The notes below the pieces were generated by a model that was not told the DNA's origin, did not search any database, and saw only the letters and a program-made list of their open reading frames with translations. The position numbers and the translations under genes are program-made. Of a DNA stretch of 64,000 bases, positions 25,401 through 33,208 are shown in pieces (the stretch's first letter is position 1; every line of letters starts with the position of its first letter). The stretch comes from Polaromonas sp. Lineage in GTDB: Bacteria > Pseudomonadota > Gammaproteobacteria > Burkholderiales > Burkholderiaceae_C. The stretch lies in assembly GCF_029945895.1 (NCBI RefSeq), contig NZ_JAQSDL010000025.1:1-64000 (forward strand), written 5' to 3'.

Positions 25401-25926
25401 GAAACAGGTCGATCAGGCCGCCGCGCACCGCATATTCGCCGGGGCTGACCACCTGCGAGACGTGGGTATAGCCGGCCAGGGTGAGCTGGCTCTTGAGTCT
25501 GGCTTCGTCGAGTTTCTGCTTGACCTTGAAGTGAAAGGTGTAGCCGGCCAGGAAGGACGGCGGCGCCAGGCGGTACAGCGCCGTGGTGGCCGGCACGATG
25601 ACCACGTCGGCGCCGGTTTCCTTGTCGTGCTGGCTGATGCGCCACAAGGTGGCCAGCCGTTCGCTGATCAGGTCCTGGTGCGGCGAGAAAGTGTCGTAGG
25701 GCAGGGTTTCCCAGTCGGGAAACAGGGCGCAGCGCAGGTCAGGCGCAAAAAAGGCCAGCTCGTCCAGCAGGCGTTGCGCTGTGGCAGCGTCTGCGGTGAC
25801 GATGGCGGTGAGGCGGCCGGCCGCTTTTTCCCGCAGGCCCAGCTGCGCCAGCAACAGGGCGTCGGCAGAGCCGGCGGGTTGCGGCAGGGTGTAGCGTTTG
25901 CCAGGGAGAAGTTTGGGTAAATCCAT
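22456..25926 (-). CDS. mfd: Transcription-repair coupling factor
   Basis: At 1156 residues this is full-length Mfd. In order: a UvrB-like N-terminal module, the CarD-like RNA polymerase-interacting domain (VGDPVVHSAHGIGRYKGL), and the RecG-like translocase with Walker A GDVGFGKTEVALR, DEEH box IIDEEHRFG, motif III TLTATPIPRT and the QLRGRVGRS motif, then the C-terminal TRCF domain. It removes stalled RNA polymerase at lesions and recruits UvrA. It is followed by serB with a 4-bp overlap. A hairpin with a T-run lies in the leader on this strand (25961-26000). Confidence 0.97.
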   Translation of the reverse strand: MDLPKLLPGKRYTLPQPAGSADALLLAQLGLREKAAGRLTAIVTADAATAQRLLDELAFFAPDLRCALFPDWETLPYDTFSPHQDLISERLATLWRISQHDKETGADVVIVPATTALYRLAPPSFLAGYTFHFKVKQKLDEARLKSQLTLAGYTHVSQVVSPGEYAVRGGLIDLFPMGSAVPYRVDLFDDEIDSIRTFDPDSQRSLYPVPEVRLLPGREFPMDDDARAKFRNRWRELLDGDPTKSRIYKDIGNGVATAGIEYYLPLFFDDTATVFDYLGTDATVVLHGDLEPAFQRFWQDTKDRYRLVQGAPDRPALPPEALFLGTEQFYARANDYAQLAIRPAVEDVADNANFQKLGEMSVVRGAEDPLARLKAHIRNTPQRVLLLAESDGRRESLLDFLRASSVSPPAFDSLEDFQHSSEKLGIATAALNTGFSWLAGDIDFVTETELFAAGVVTRRRNKKQEQVSDVEALIKDLSELNVGDPVVHSAHGIGRYKGLVNMDLGQGNTEFLHLQYADDATLYVPVSQLQQISRYTGVSADEAPLHRLGSGQWEKAKRKAAEQVRDSAAELLNIYARRAAREGHAFRYSPDDYESFANDFGFEETADQRAAIHAVIQDMISPRPMDRLVCGDVGFGKTEVALRAAFIAITGGKQVALLAPTTLLAEQHYQTLVDRFAKWPVKVAEMSRFRSGKEITAAIKGIADGSIDIVVGTHKLLSQDVKFQRLGLLIIDEEHRFGVRHKEAMKAMRAEVDVLTLTATPIPRTLGMALEGLRDLSVIATAPQRRLAIKTFVRSESNGVIREAVLRELKRGGQVYFLHNEVETIQNRREKLEALLPEARIAVAHGQMPERELEKVMKDFVAQRYNLLLCSTIIETGIDVPSANTIVMSRADKFGLAQLHQLRGRVGRSHHQAYAYLMVPDIEGLTKQASQRLEAIQQMEELGSGFYLAMHDLEIRGTGEVLGENQSGNMMEIGFQLYNEMLNEAVASLKAGREPDLLAPLNVSTEINLHAPALLPSDYCGDVHLRLSFYKKLATAKNTDQIDALLEEIVDRFGKLPAQAQTLIDVHRLRVIAKPYGVVKVDAAPTVINITFRKDPPIDPMAIMHLIQKNKHIKLAGNDKLRIERELKEPKDRAQMVRDVLKSLGQPKTTTEATPA

Positions 25927-25960
25927 GAAGCAGTCGGAATGGGGTAACAGGAAAGCGGCG

Positions 25961-26000
25961 GAAAAAAGGAAAACACCCCAAACGGTGCAGAGTGGGGTGT
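25961..26000 (-). terminator. Hairpin plus T-run in the mfd leader (possible attenuator)
   Basis: On the minus strand ACACCCCA and TGGGGTGT (8-bp stem, 12-nt loop) are followed by TTTCCTTTTTTC, ending 34 bp before the mfd start. A TAAAAT -10-like sequence upstream on this strand (26031-26036) would place the hairpin inside the mfd leader. It may attenuate mfd or stop antisense transcripts. Confidence 0.5.
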
Positions 26001-26053
26001 GAACGGCCCTGGCTGGCCTTTAAGTCCCTGATTTTAGAATCTATGATCAGGCC

Positions 26054-26878
26054 ATGACGCCGATCCCGCCAAAATCCCTGGTTCCCCGCTTTTTTGCGCT
26101 GATTCCTTGCGCGGGTCAGGGCATGCGCGCCATCGGTGACAACGCGGCGCAGAGCGCAGGCGCGGCCTTGCCCAAGCAGTACCAGCCGATCGCGGGCGTG
26201 CCCATGGTGCAGCACACGCTGCAGGCGTTTGCCGGGGTGGCGCGAATCGATTCCTGCCTCGTGGTGGTCGCCCCCGGTGATGATTTCTTCAATGGACAGA
26301 CCGCCACCGGCTACGAGGTGGCGGCCTGCGGCGGCGCCACACGTGCCGCCAGCGTGCTGGGTGGCCTGGAGCAGCTCTCGGCCAGCGGCGCCGAACCGGA
26401 CGATTGGGTGCTGGTCCACGACGCCGCACGTTGCCTGGTCACCCCCGCGCTGATCGACCGGCTGATCGATGCCTGCCATTGCGACCCGGTCGGCGGCCTG
26501 CTGGCCCAGCCGGTGCCCGACACGCTCAAGCAGGGGCGCGACGACCGCGTGGCGGCCACCCTGGATCGCTCGGACAAATGGCTGGCACAAACACCGCAGA
26601 TGTTTCGCCTGGGCGCCCTGACGCAGGCGCTGAAGATGGCGCAGACCCTGGGCGAGCCGGTGACCGACGAAGCCAGCGCCATGGAAGCGGCCGGTGTGGC
26701 GCCGCAACTGGTGCGCGGCAGCGCCCACAACTTCAAGGTCACCTGGCCGGAAGATTTCCTGCTGGCCGAAGCCCTGATCAAAAGCCGGACGCCAGCCAAG
26801 CCGCGGGTGCGCAAACCCGCCGCACCGAAAGCTGCACAGAAAGTTTTATCTGATGACTCCAGCACCGAACCCAGCTGA
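26054..26878 (+). CDS. ispD: 2-C-methyl-D-erythritol 4-phosphate cytidylyltransferase
   Basis: A 274-residue nucleotidyltransferase of the non-mevalonate isoprenoid pathway. The N-terminal CTP-binding [11 protein letters not shown]...PKQYQPI segment is the IspD signature; [11 protein letters not shown] and [10 protein letters not shown] are further family blocks. It is about 40 residues longer than E. coli IspD because of a Lys/Pro/Ala-rich tail. The 3' end overlaps ispF by 26 bp, so the two are co-translated. TAGAAT (26035-26040) just upstream is a likely -10. Confidence 0.96.
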   Translation: MTPIPPKSLVPRFFALIPCAGQGMRAIGDNAAQSAGAALPKQYQPIAGVPMVQHTLQAFAGVARIDSCLVVVAPGDDFFNGQTATGYEVAACGGATRAASVLGGLEQLSASGAEPDDWVLVHDAARCLVTPALIDRLIDACHCDPVGGLLAQPVPDTLKQGRDDRVAATLDRSDKWLAQTPQMFRLGALTQALKMAQTLGEPVTDEASAMEAAGVAPQLVRGSAHNFKVTWPEDFLLAEALIKSRTPAKPRVRKPAAPKAAQKVLSDDSSTEPS

Positions 26879-27428
26879 CTCTTTACCAGCCGGGGCCGCG
26901 GATCCGGCCTTGCCGGTCCGCAGGCGCAGCGCCCCCTCGGGGAGCGCGGGGGCCCCATTCCGCATCGGGGAAGGCTGGGATACCCATGCGCTGGTGCCGG
27001 GCCGGTCACTGATCATTGGCGGTGTAACGGTGCCGCACAGCGCCGGCCTGCTGGGCCACTCGGACGCCGACGTGCTGATCCATGCGGTCATCGACGCTCT
27101 GCTGGGCGCGGCCGGCCTGGGCGACATCGGCAGCCATTTCCCCGACACCGACCTGCGTTTCAAGGGTGCAGACTCGGTGGTGCTGCTGCGTGAAACCGGC
27201 CGCCTGCTGGCCGAACGCGGCCTGCACATCGGCAACATCGACAGCACCGTGATCGCGCAGGCGCCCAAGCTGGCCGCCTACATCCCGGCCATGCGCCAGT
27301 GCCTGGCCGATGCGTTGGGCCTGGAGGTGTCGCGTGTCAACGTGAAAGCCAAAACCGCCGAAAAACTCGGTCCGGTGGGGCAGGGCCTGAGCATGGAAGC
27401 ACGCGCCGTCGTGCTATTGTTTCAGTAG
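26853..27428 (+). CDS. ispF: 2-C-methyl-D-erythritol 2,4-cyclodiphosphate synthase with a repeat-derived N-terminal extension
   Basis: The catalytic core is a standard Isp[16 protein letters not shown] (metal-binding Asp and His), [22 protein letters not shown] and [12 protein letters not shown]. It makes the cyclodiphosphate after IspD and IspE. The protein is 191 residues, about 30 more than usual. Residues about 14-30 ([17 protein letters not shown]) are encoded by a 51-bp copy of a dispersed repeat that recurs nearly identically at 27555-27605. The extension is therefore an insertion near the start of an essential gene. An in-frame TTG inside the repeat is an alternative start but lacks a ribosome binding site. 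The TAG stop is part of another repeat. Confidence 0.95.
   Translation: MTPAPNPADSLPAGAADPALPVRRRSAPSGSAGAPFRIGEGWDTHALVPGRSLIIGGVTVPHSAGLLGHSDADVLIHAVIDALLGAAGLGDIGSHFPDTDLRFKGADSVVLLRETGRLLAERGLHIGNIDSTVIAQAPKLAAYIPAMRQCLADALGLEVSRVNVKAKTAEKLGPVGQGLSMEARAVVLLFQ
26892..26942 (+). repeat. GC-rich dispersed repeat inside ispF, copy 1
   Basis: A 51-bp segment (GGGGCCGCGG at the left end, CCCCTCGGGG at the right) matches 27555-27605 at 50 of 51 positions. It contains hairpin-forming CCGGCCTTGCCGG and AGGCGCAGCGCC. It is read in frame as part of IspF. Confidence 0.95.
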
Positions 27429-27470
27429 CTGCTTGCGCCCGCTGGGTAAGGGCTGGGGCCAATTTTTTGC
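27425..27470 (+). repeat. Dispersed GCTATCAAA-type stem-loop repeat, partial copy 5
   Basis: TAGCTGCTTGCGCCCGC, a loop, GGGCTGGGGCC and a TTTTTT end. The first TAG is the stop codon of ispF, so the repeat provides both the stop and a likely terminator. The 5' GCTATCAAA half is missing. Confidence 0.75.
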
Positions 27471-27497
27471 ATGAATTTCACGCAGCGCCTCCTGCGG

Positions 27498-27542
27498 GAG
27501 CATCCTTCGACAAGCTCAGGGCGAACGGGATAGCGGATGCTC
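27498..27542. repeat. TTCGACAAGCTCAGG-type interspersed repeat with flanking inverted arms
   Basis: CCTTCGACAAGCTCAGGGCG is the core of a short sequence that I recall as scattered through many proteobacterial genomes. Here it is bounded by GAGCATCC (27498-27505) and GGATGCTC (27535-27542), perfect 8-bp inverted arms. Confidence 0.75.
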
Positions 27543-27554
27543 TCAAGTCAAGCG

Positions 27555-27640
27555 GGGGCCGCGGATCCGGCTTTGCCGGTCCGCAGGCGCAGCGCCCCCT
27601 CGGGGGGCAGGGAGCTACACGCAGTGAGCGACCGTGGGGG
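27555..27640 (+). repeat. GC-rich dispersed repeat, copy 2 (full-length form)
   Basis: The first 51 bp equal the copy inside ispF with one difference. It continues with GGCAGGGAGCTACACGCAGTG and GTGGGGGCGCTATTC, a part also recognisable in reverse orientation inside the otnK gene (47516-47592). It ends just at the stop codon of the envZ-like gene. Confidence 0.85.
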
Positions 27641-27646
27641 CGCTAT

Positions 27647-29044
27647 TCAACCCCGCCTTAGTTTGATATGCGCCGCCAGCCCGCCCGAGCCGGTGTTGGC
27701 CAGTGCAAACACGCCGCCCATGCGGTGCAGGGTTTTTTCGACAATCGCCAGGCCAAGACCGGCGCCGGTCGCTGCAGTGCGTGCTGCGTCGCCGCGGAAA
27801 AAGGGTTTGGTCAGGTTGTTCAGGGCCTGGGGCGCAACGCCGGTGCCGTGGTCGCGCACCTTGATCAGCACCCACTGGTCGCGTTCCTTGGCCGCAATGT
27901 CCACCACGGCAATGCCGGTGTCCGGTGTCTTGCCATAACGCCGCGCGTTTTCCAGCAGGTTGGCGATCACGCGGGACAATTCGACCTCGTCGGCCAGCAC
28001 CGCAATCTGGCCCGGTAGCGTCACATTGACGCGCATGTCGGTGTATTCGGCCACGGAATAGACGGCCGCCTCGATGATGGCATTGAGCGACACCGACCCC
28101 AGCTGCGGCGGGTCGGGACGGGCGTAGTCGAGGAACTTGTCGATGATGGCGTCGAGCTGGGTGATGTCGGCGGCCATGTGGGCCCTGGCCTCCGGATCGG
28201 CCACGCTCATCTCGGTTTCCAGCCGCAGCCGCGCCAGCGGCGTGCGCAGGTCGTGCGAAATGCCGGCCAGCATGATGACGCGGTCTTCCTCGATTTTGGA
28301 GAGCTGCTCGGCCATGCGGTTGAAGCCGATGTTGACTTCGCGGATCTCGCTGGTCGCCACCTGTTCGTCGAGCAGGCTGGCGTCAAAGTCACCGTCGCGC
28401 ATGCGGCTGGCCGCAAACGACAGCTGCTTGAGCGGCCGGTTGATGAGGCGCGCAATCAGCGCGGCGCCGAGCAGCGACAGGATGGCTGCGGTGATCAGCC
28501 AGATCAGCCAGGTGCCGCCCTGCAGGGGCCCCAGCCGCGAGGGGTCGGTCAGCAGCCAGTAGGCGTCGCCGTCAATGTTGAACCCCACCCACAGGCCCTT
28601 GACACCGTTGACGGATCGGGCCACCACCGTGCCTTCGCCCATGCGCGCGGTGAGCTCTTCACCGATGCGCTCACTGAAGGGATCGTTGACAAAGCGCTCG
28701 AACTTGTCGCGCGGCTCGCGCGGCGAGATGCGTACGCCTTCTTCCTCGGCCAGGGTCTTGATCAGCCAGACCCGGGTGATGGAGTCCGAGTATTTCAGCG
28801 CGGCGCGGCTCAGGTTGACCAGCGAGGCAAGTTGCCTGGCGCTTTGCACGGCGCGCGGCTCGAATTCCAGCGCCCGGAAGGTCTGCAGCCAGGCGACGAT
28901 GCAGCCAATCAGCAGCAGCGACAGGAACAAAAAGGTGCGCCAGAACAGGCTCAGGCCGACGCGCGGCCGCATCTCCAGGGGCGCAGGTGCGGTTTCAAGC
29001 GCCGCGGGGGCGGTTTCCAGGTGTTCGGCGCGTGTGCCTTGCAT
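27647..29044 (-). CDS. envZ: EnvZ-type sensor histidine kinase
   Basis: A 465-residue inner-membrane kinase. A first membrane helix (about 33-53), a periplasmic domain of about 110 residues and a second helix (about 178-198) are followed by HAMP (RLINRPLKQLSFAASRMRDGDF), a HisKA H-box (AGISHDLRTPLARL) and an HATPase with NLLENARRYG, DHGTGVAP and GAGLGLAI boxes. It lies 78 bp downstream of its cognate regulator gene. Betaproteobacterial orthologs are also known as RisS. The stop codon sits at the edge of a dispersed repeat. Osmotic or acid sensing is inferred from family only. Confidence 0.92.
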   Translation of the reverse strand: MQGTRAEHLETAPAALETAPAPLEMRPRVGLSLFWRTFLFLSLLLIGCIVAWLQTFRALEFEPRAVQSARQLASLVNLSRAALKYSDSITRVWLIKTLAEEEGVRISPREPRDKFERFVNDPFSERIGEELTARMGEGTVVARSVNGVKGLWVGFNIDGDAYWLLTDPSRLGPLQGGTWLIWLITAAILSLLGAALIARLINRPLKQLSFAASRMRDGDFDASLLDEQVATSEIREVNIGFNRMAEQLSKIEEDRVIMLAGISHDLRTPLARLRLETEMSVADPEARAHMAADITQLDAIIDKFLDYARPDPPQLGSVSLNAIIEAAVYSVAEYTDMRVNVTLPGQIAVLADEVELSRVIANLLENARRYGKTPDTGIAVVDIAAKERDQWVLIKVRDHGTGVAPQALNNLTKPFFRGDAARTAATGAGLGLAIVEKTLHRMGGVFALANTGSGGLAAHIKLRRG

Positions 29045-29122
29045 TCGAGGACTCGGAAGGCGGAGAGGTTGATCGGCCCGGTCAGCCAGACAGCAGTCGG
29101 GCGTGCGGCAGCATGTGGCGCT

Positions 29123-29860
29123 TTAGCTGGTTCCGTCCGGCACGAAAACGTAGCCTATACCCCAGACGGTCTGGATGTAGCGGGGCGCTGCGGCGTCCAC
29201 CTCGATCAGCTTGCGCAGGCGCGAGACCTGCACGTCCAGGCTGCGGTCAAAGGGCTCGAACTCCCGGCCGCGGGCCAGTTGCGCCAGCTTTTCGCGCGAC
29301 AGCGGCTGGCGCGGATGCCGTACCAGCGTCTTGAGCATGGCGAATTCGCCGGTGGTCAGTGGCAGCTCCTCGCCATTTTTCTGCAGGGTGCGCAAGCCCA
29401 TGTCGAAACTGAAAGGTCCGAAATTGACCACTTCCTGCTCGCTCGACGGCGCGCCGGGCACTTCGACCGCGGGGCGACGGCGCAGCACCGCATGAATGCG
29501 GGCGAGCAGCTCGCGCGGATTGAAAGGCTTGGCCAGGTAGTCGTCGGCGCCGACTTCGAGGCCGACGATACGGTCCACGTCCTCGCCCTTGGCGGTCAGC
29601 ATGATGATGGGGGTGCGGTCGTTGGCGGCGCGCAGGCGGCGGCAGATGGACAGGCCGTCTTCGCCGGGCATCATCAGGTCGAGCACGATCAGGTCCACGG
29701 CATCGCGCATCATGATGCGGTTCAGGGCCTTGCTGTCCTCCGCCAGGATGACCTCGAAGCCTTCCTGCGTCAGGTAGCGCCGCAGCAGGTCACGGATGCG
29801 GGCGTCGTCGTCAAGAATCAGGATCTTGTCAGCACGGGTGGAATTGCTAGCTTGTGTCAT
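29123..29860 (-). CDS. ompR: OmpR-type two-component response regulator
   Basis: A 245-residue regulator: a receiver domain (ILDDDARIRDLL; phosphoacceptor in VLDLMMPGEDGL; ADDYLAKPFNPREL with the Lys) and an OmpR/PhoB winged helix (FDMGLRTLQKNGEELPLTTGEFAML, then RSLDVQVSRLRKLIE). The ATG at 29860 is set by the receiver N-terminus. The envZ-type kinase gene follows on the same strand. Orthologs in the Burkholderiales are also called RisA. The two TGTAACAG inverted elements upstream might be its own binding sites. Confidence 0.93.
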   Translation of the reverse strand: MTQASNSTRADKILILDDDARIRDLLRRYLTQEGFEVILAEDSKALNRIMMRDAVDLIVLDLMMPGEDGLSICRRLRAANDRTPIIMLTAKGEDVDRIVGLEVGADDYLAKPFNPRELLARIHAVLRRRPAVEVPGAPSSEQEVVNFGPFSFDMGLRTLQKNGEELPLTTGEFAMLKTLVRHPRQPLSREKLAQLARGREFEPFDRSLDVQVSRLRKLIEVDAAAPRYIQTVWGIGYVFVPDGTS

Positions 29861-29875
29861 AAGGCGATCGTAATT

Positions 29876-29947
29876 TGTAACAGAGCCAATTCTGCGGGCT
29901 AAAAACGCGGATTCCGTATTTTTCGTGCACTTTGACAGACTGTTACA
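29876..29947. promoter_or_regulatory. Inverted TGTAACAG pair upstream of ompR
   Basis: TGTAACAG (29876-29883) and its exact reverse complement CTGTTACA (29940-29947) lie 56 bp apart in the 277-bp gap between the divergent ompR and SIMPL genes. GTAACA cores occur in OmpR sites of other bacteria, so autoregulation is possible. I see no good -35/-10 pair. The remaining gap (29948-30137) holds nothing I can support. Confidence 0.4.
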
Positions 29948-30137
29948 GAAGTTGCAGCTGTGGGCAAGCGCGATAAGGTGCAGATGCAAACCAATGGCAG
30001 GCTTGGGCCATTCGATGGCAACCATTGCCGGCCGATGCTGACAAGCCGGTCGCCGCAAATCGTCTATCGTTTCGCTGGCGACGCACATTCACATCCATGT
30101 GTGCCGGTCGTTTTTTTATTCAACCGAAAGAGATCCC

Positions 30138-30848
30138 TTGAAAAAAGCCCACCAACTCTTCGCCGTCTGCGCGCTGCTGGCCGCAAGCACCGGCGTTTTT
30201 GCCCAGAACCAGCCCCCGGTTGCGCCGCTGCAAAACGTCGCGCAGCTATCGGCCAGCGCAGCCGTTGAAGTGCAGCAGGACCTGCTGTCCATCGCGATGA
30301 CCACCACCCGCGACGGCAGCGATGCCGCCACCGTGCAAAACCAGCTCAAGGCGGCGCTGGAGGCGGCATTGGCCGAGGCCAGAAAAACCGCCCAGCCCGG
30401 CCAGATGGATGTGCGCACCGGCAACTTCAGCCTGTACCCGCGGTATGGCAAGGACGGCAAGATCAACGGCTGGCAGGGCAGCACCGAGATGGTGCTGGAG
30501 GGCCGGGATTTTGCGCGTATCACGGCGGCCGCCGGCAAGGTCCAGACCCTGAGCCTGGGCAATGTCGGTTTTGCACTGAGCCGCGAGGCACGGGCCCGTG
30601 TCGAGGGGGATGCGCAGGCGCAGGCGATCGAGGGGTTCAAGGCCAAGGCCAGCGAGATCGCACGGGGTTTCGGTTTTTCCGGCTACACGCTGCGTGAAGT
30701 TGCCATCAACGCCAATGACCAGGGCCCGATCCGTCCGCGCATGATGGCCATGGAAGCAAAGTCCGCGATGTCGGATTCGGCGATACCGGTCGAAGCCGGC
30801 AAGAGCACTGTCATGGTTAACGTGTCGGGCTCCGTGCAGATGAAGTGA
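30138..30848 (+). CDS. Periplasmic SIMPL (DUF541) domain protein
   Basis: A 236-residue secreted protein: signal peptide (KKAHQLFAVCALLAASTGVFAQ) and a SIMPL domain with the family's internal beta-alpha repeats (LSASAAVEVQQDLLSIAMTTTRDG, WQGSTEMVLEGRDFARI, VNVSGSVQMK at the end). SIMPL proteins form ring-like oligomers and are linked to oxidative-stress or envelope functions. The start is TTG 30138, preceded by AAAGAGATCCC; the open frame upstream lacks a signal sequence. Confidence 0.88.
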   Translation: MKKAHQLFAVCALLAASTGVFAQNQPPVAPLQNVAQLSASAAVEVQQDLLSIAMTTTRDGSDAATVQNQLKAALEAALAEARKTAQPGQMDVRTGNFSLYPRYGKDGKINGWQGSTEMVLEGRDFARITAAAGKVQTLSLGNVGFALSREARARVEGDAQAQAIEGFKAKASEIARGFGFSGYTLREVAINANDQGPIRPRMMAMEAKSAMSDSAIPVEAGKSTVMVNVSGSVQMK

Positions 30849-30946
30849 CGACGTGCCCCCGGGCTGGTGATCCGGCCGTACCGGACACTCCCGGAAGGGC
30901 GTTTGCCTGACAGACGCAAGCAGCGCCGTTCCGTAAGCTCGTGGGC

Positions 30947-31915
30947 ATGAATGTTCATTTCCTGGCGCAGGACGCCGCGCGCCGGGGCCCCCTGCTGATT
31001 GTCATCAATGGCGGCTCTGGCCGCCACAACACCGACGACGAACAGGCGGTCATGGCCCGCGTGTTCACGCAGGCCGGCCGCGAATTCGAGTTTTTTCCGA
31101 TCGACGAGCCCGCCCAGATCGACGAGGTGGCGCGCCGCGCTGTCCGCCAGGCCCAGGCCCGGGGTGGCGTGGTGGTGGCTGCCGGCGGGGATGGCACCAT
31201 CAACGCCGTGGCCCGCGCCGTGCTGGGCAGCGGCTGCCCCTTTGGCGTCCTGCCGCAGGGCACCTTCAATTATTTCGGCCGTGTCCATGCCATCCCGCAG
31301 GACACCGAGGCCGCCGCCAACGCCCTGGTCGGCGCGAGCGTGTCGCCGGTCCAGGCCGGACAGGTTAACGGCAGGCTGTTTCTGGTCAATGCCAGTCTGG
31401 GCCTGTATCCGCAATTGCTGGAGGACAGGGAAGCCTGGAAGCAGCAGTTCGGTCGCAGCCGCCTGGTGGCGTTTGTCTCGGGGCTGGCCTCGCTGCTGCA
31501 GACGCGCCGCCAGCTGCACCTGCAGATCGAATCGGCGGGGCAGGTGGCCGCCCTGCGCACCCCAACGCTGTTTGTCGGCAACAACCACCTGCAACTCACG
31601 CGTGTGGGCATTGCCGAAAAAGACGCCAACGCGGTGATCAACGGCCAGCTGGCCGGGGTGGTGGTCCGCCCCATCGGCTCGCTGGCGCTGTTTGGCCTGA
31701 TGCTGCGCGGCCTGCTGGGACGGCTCGGCGACGCGGACAACATCCGCAGTTTTTCGTTTCGCCGCCTGACGGTCACGCCACGCGGACGCCGGCGCGTCAA
31801 GGTGGCCACCGACGGGGAGGTCTGCTGGATGGAGGCGCCGCTGGTGTTCGAGGTCGCCGACCAGGCCCTGCTCCTGATGGTTCCCGCGCCGGCCGACCGG
31901 GCGGATGTCGCCTGA
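30947..31915 (+). CDS. Diacylglycerol/lipid kinase family protein (YegS/DagK-like)
   Basis: A 322-residue member of the DAGK catalytic family. LLIVINGGSGRHN corresponds to the N-P-x-S-G nucleotide loop (here N-G-G-S-G), and VVAAGGDGTINAVARAVLGSGCPFGVLPQGTFNYFGR contains the GGDGT and the P-x-G-T-x-N-x-x-x-R motifs. Members phosphorylate diacylglycerol, sphingosine or related lipids. The stop overlaps the start of the phosphoesterase gene (TGATG), so the two form an operon and may act on the same lipid or phospho-compound; that link is an inference. Confidence 0.88.
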   Translation: MNVHFLAQDAARRGPLLIVINGGSGRHNTDDEQAVMARVFTQAGREFEFFPIDEPAQIDEVARRAVRQAQARGGVVVAAGGDGTINAVARAVLGSGCPFGVLPQGTFNYFGRVHAIPQDTEAAANALVGASVSPVQAGQVNGRLFLVNASLGLYPQLLEDREAWKQQFGRSRLVAFVSGLASLLQTRRQLHLQIESAGQVAALRTPTLFVGNNHLQLTRVGIAEKDANAVINGQLAGVVVRPIGSLALFGLMLRGLLGRLGDADNIRSFSFRRLTVTPRGRRRVKVATDGEVCWMEAPLVFEVADQALLLMVPAPADRADVA

Positions 31916-32742
31916 TGAAAAAGCTGCTGCAGATTTCCGACCCCCATTTCGGCACGGCGCAGCCGGCGGTGATGGAGGCGCTGGTGGAACTGGCGCGGCA
32001 GCAGCGCCCCGACGTGCTGGTGCTGTCGGGAGACATCACGCAACGTGCGACGGCGACGCAGTTCCGCGAGGCGAGGGCATTTTGCGAGCGTCTGCAGATT
32101 CCGCAGATGCTGGCTTTGCCCGGCAACCACGACATTCCGCTGTTCCATCCCTGGCAGCGCCTGGTGACGCCTTATGCGCGTTACCTGCAGGCTTTCGGAC
32201 CCGAACTGGAACCGGTGCTGGACACTGCCTGGTTGCAGCTGAGCACCGTGAAGACCACGCGCCGCTGGAGGCACAAAAACGGCGAGGTGTCGGCCCGGCA
32301 GATCGAACGCGTGGTCGCCCGCCTGCGCCGGGCCGCGCCCGCCCAGTTGCGCGTGGTGGTGGTGCACCAGCCCGTGATGGTGCTGCGTGCCGAAGATGAA
32401 CATGACCGCCTGCGCGGCTGGGAGGCTGCCGTGCGCGCATGGGCGGCTGCAGGCGCGGACATCGTCATGGGGGGGCACATTCACCTGCCTTATGTCTGCG
32501 AGCTGTCGTCCTGCGTGAGCGACCTGCCGCGGCGCCTGTGGTGCGTGCAGGCCGGTACCGCGCTGTCCTCACGCATCCGGCGTGAGGCGCCGAACTCGGT
32601 GAATTTGCTGCTGTGCGACCCGGCCGACCAGCCGCTGCAGGGCCGGCTCGAACGCTGGGATTTCCGCAGCGCGGGCGCAGCGGGCCGTTTTGAAGTGGCG
32701 CACACCAGCGAGCTGATGCCGGACCGCGCAGGGGTCCGCTGA
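31915..32742 (+). CDS. Calcineurin-like metallophosphoesterase
   Basis: A 275-residue enzyme with all metal-binding motifs of the superfamily in order: SDPHFG, SGDITQ, GNHDIP, VVVHQP and GGHIHLPY. No signal peptide is present, so it is cytoplasmic. It resembles the cyclic nucleotide/phosphodiesterase (CpdA/YfcE-like) group in size. One-base overlap with the lipid-kinase-like gene suggests coordinate production. The substrate is not known. Confidence 0.9.
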   Translation: MKKLLQISDPHFGTAQPAVMEALVELARQQRPDVLVLSGDITQRATATQFREARAFCERLQIPQMLALPGNHDIPLFHPWQRLVTPYARYLQAFGPELEPVLDTAWLQLSTVKTTRRWRHKNGEVSARQIERVVARLRRAAPAQLRVVVVHQPVMVLRAEDEHDRLRGWEAAVRAWAAAGADIVMGGHIHLPYVCELSSCVSDLPRRLWCVQAGTALSSRIRREAPNSVNLLLCDPADQPLQGRLERWDFRSAGAAGRFEVAHTSELMPDRAGVR

Positions 32743-32755
32743 ATCTGCGGACCGT

Positions 32756-33208
32756 TCAGGCGGCGGACAGCGCTTTCTTGCGCAGTCGCCGGGCCACGAT
32801 GATCTCCCGCAGGTGGTCGTAGGTCCAGTTGAAGGCAAAGGTGTAAGGCAGAAAAAACAGCACGATGCCGATGTCCAGCACAAAGGCTTCCCACAGCCCG
32901 ATGTCCAGCCACCAGGCGGCCAGTGGCACCACAGCCAGGATCAGGCCGACCTCGAACAGCACCGAATGCACCGCCCGCGCGCCCAGCGTGCGCCGGAAAC
33001 CCAGGCGACGCTGCGCGCCGTCGAACACGGCGTTGAACACCATGTTCCAGGCCATCGCGATCAGCGAAATCATCAGCGTCAGCAGCCCCATGTGGGCCAG
33101 CGAATAACCGAGCAGCCAGGCGCCCAGCGGCGCGCAGAGGGCAATCGCCAGCACCTCGAAACCGAGGGCGTGGAAAAAACGTTCCTTGACAGACTTCTGC
33201 AGGCTCAT
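32756..33208 (-). CDS. PACE family antimicrobial efflux transporter (AceI-like)
   Basis: A 150-residue membrane protein with four helices in two tandem BTP repeats. Each repeat opens with the PACE signature: ERFFHALGFEVLAI and RAVHSVLFEVGLI, plus W-N-M-V-F-N and F-N-W-T-Y-D motifs at helix ends. The conserved Glu in the first helix (FE) couples proton antiport in AceI. Substrates of the family include chlorhexidine and acriflavine. It diverges from a LysR-type gene, matching the known aceI/aceR arrangement. Confidence 0.92.
   Translation of the reverse strand: MSLQKSVKERFFHALGFEVLAIALCAPLGAWLLGYSLAHMGLLTLMISLIAMAWNMVFNAVFDGAQRRLGFRRTLGARAVHSVLFEVGLILAVVPLAAWWLDIGLWEAFVLDIGIVLFFLPYTFAFNWTYDHLREIIVARRLRKKALSAA

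Noticed and set aside
22489..25920. 1143-codon open frame on the plus strand opposite mfd
   Set aside because: It mirrors the unmistakable mfd gene and has no recognisable motif.
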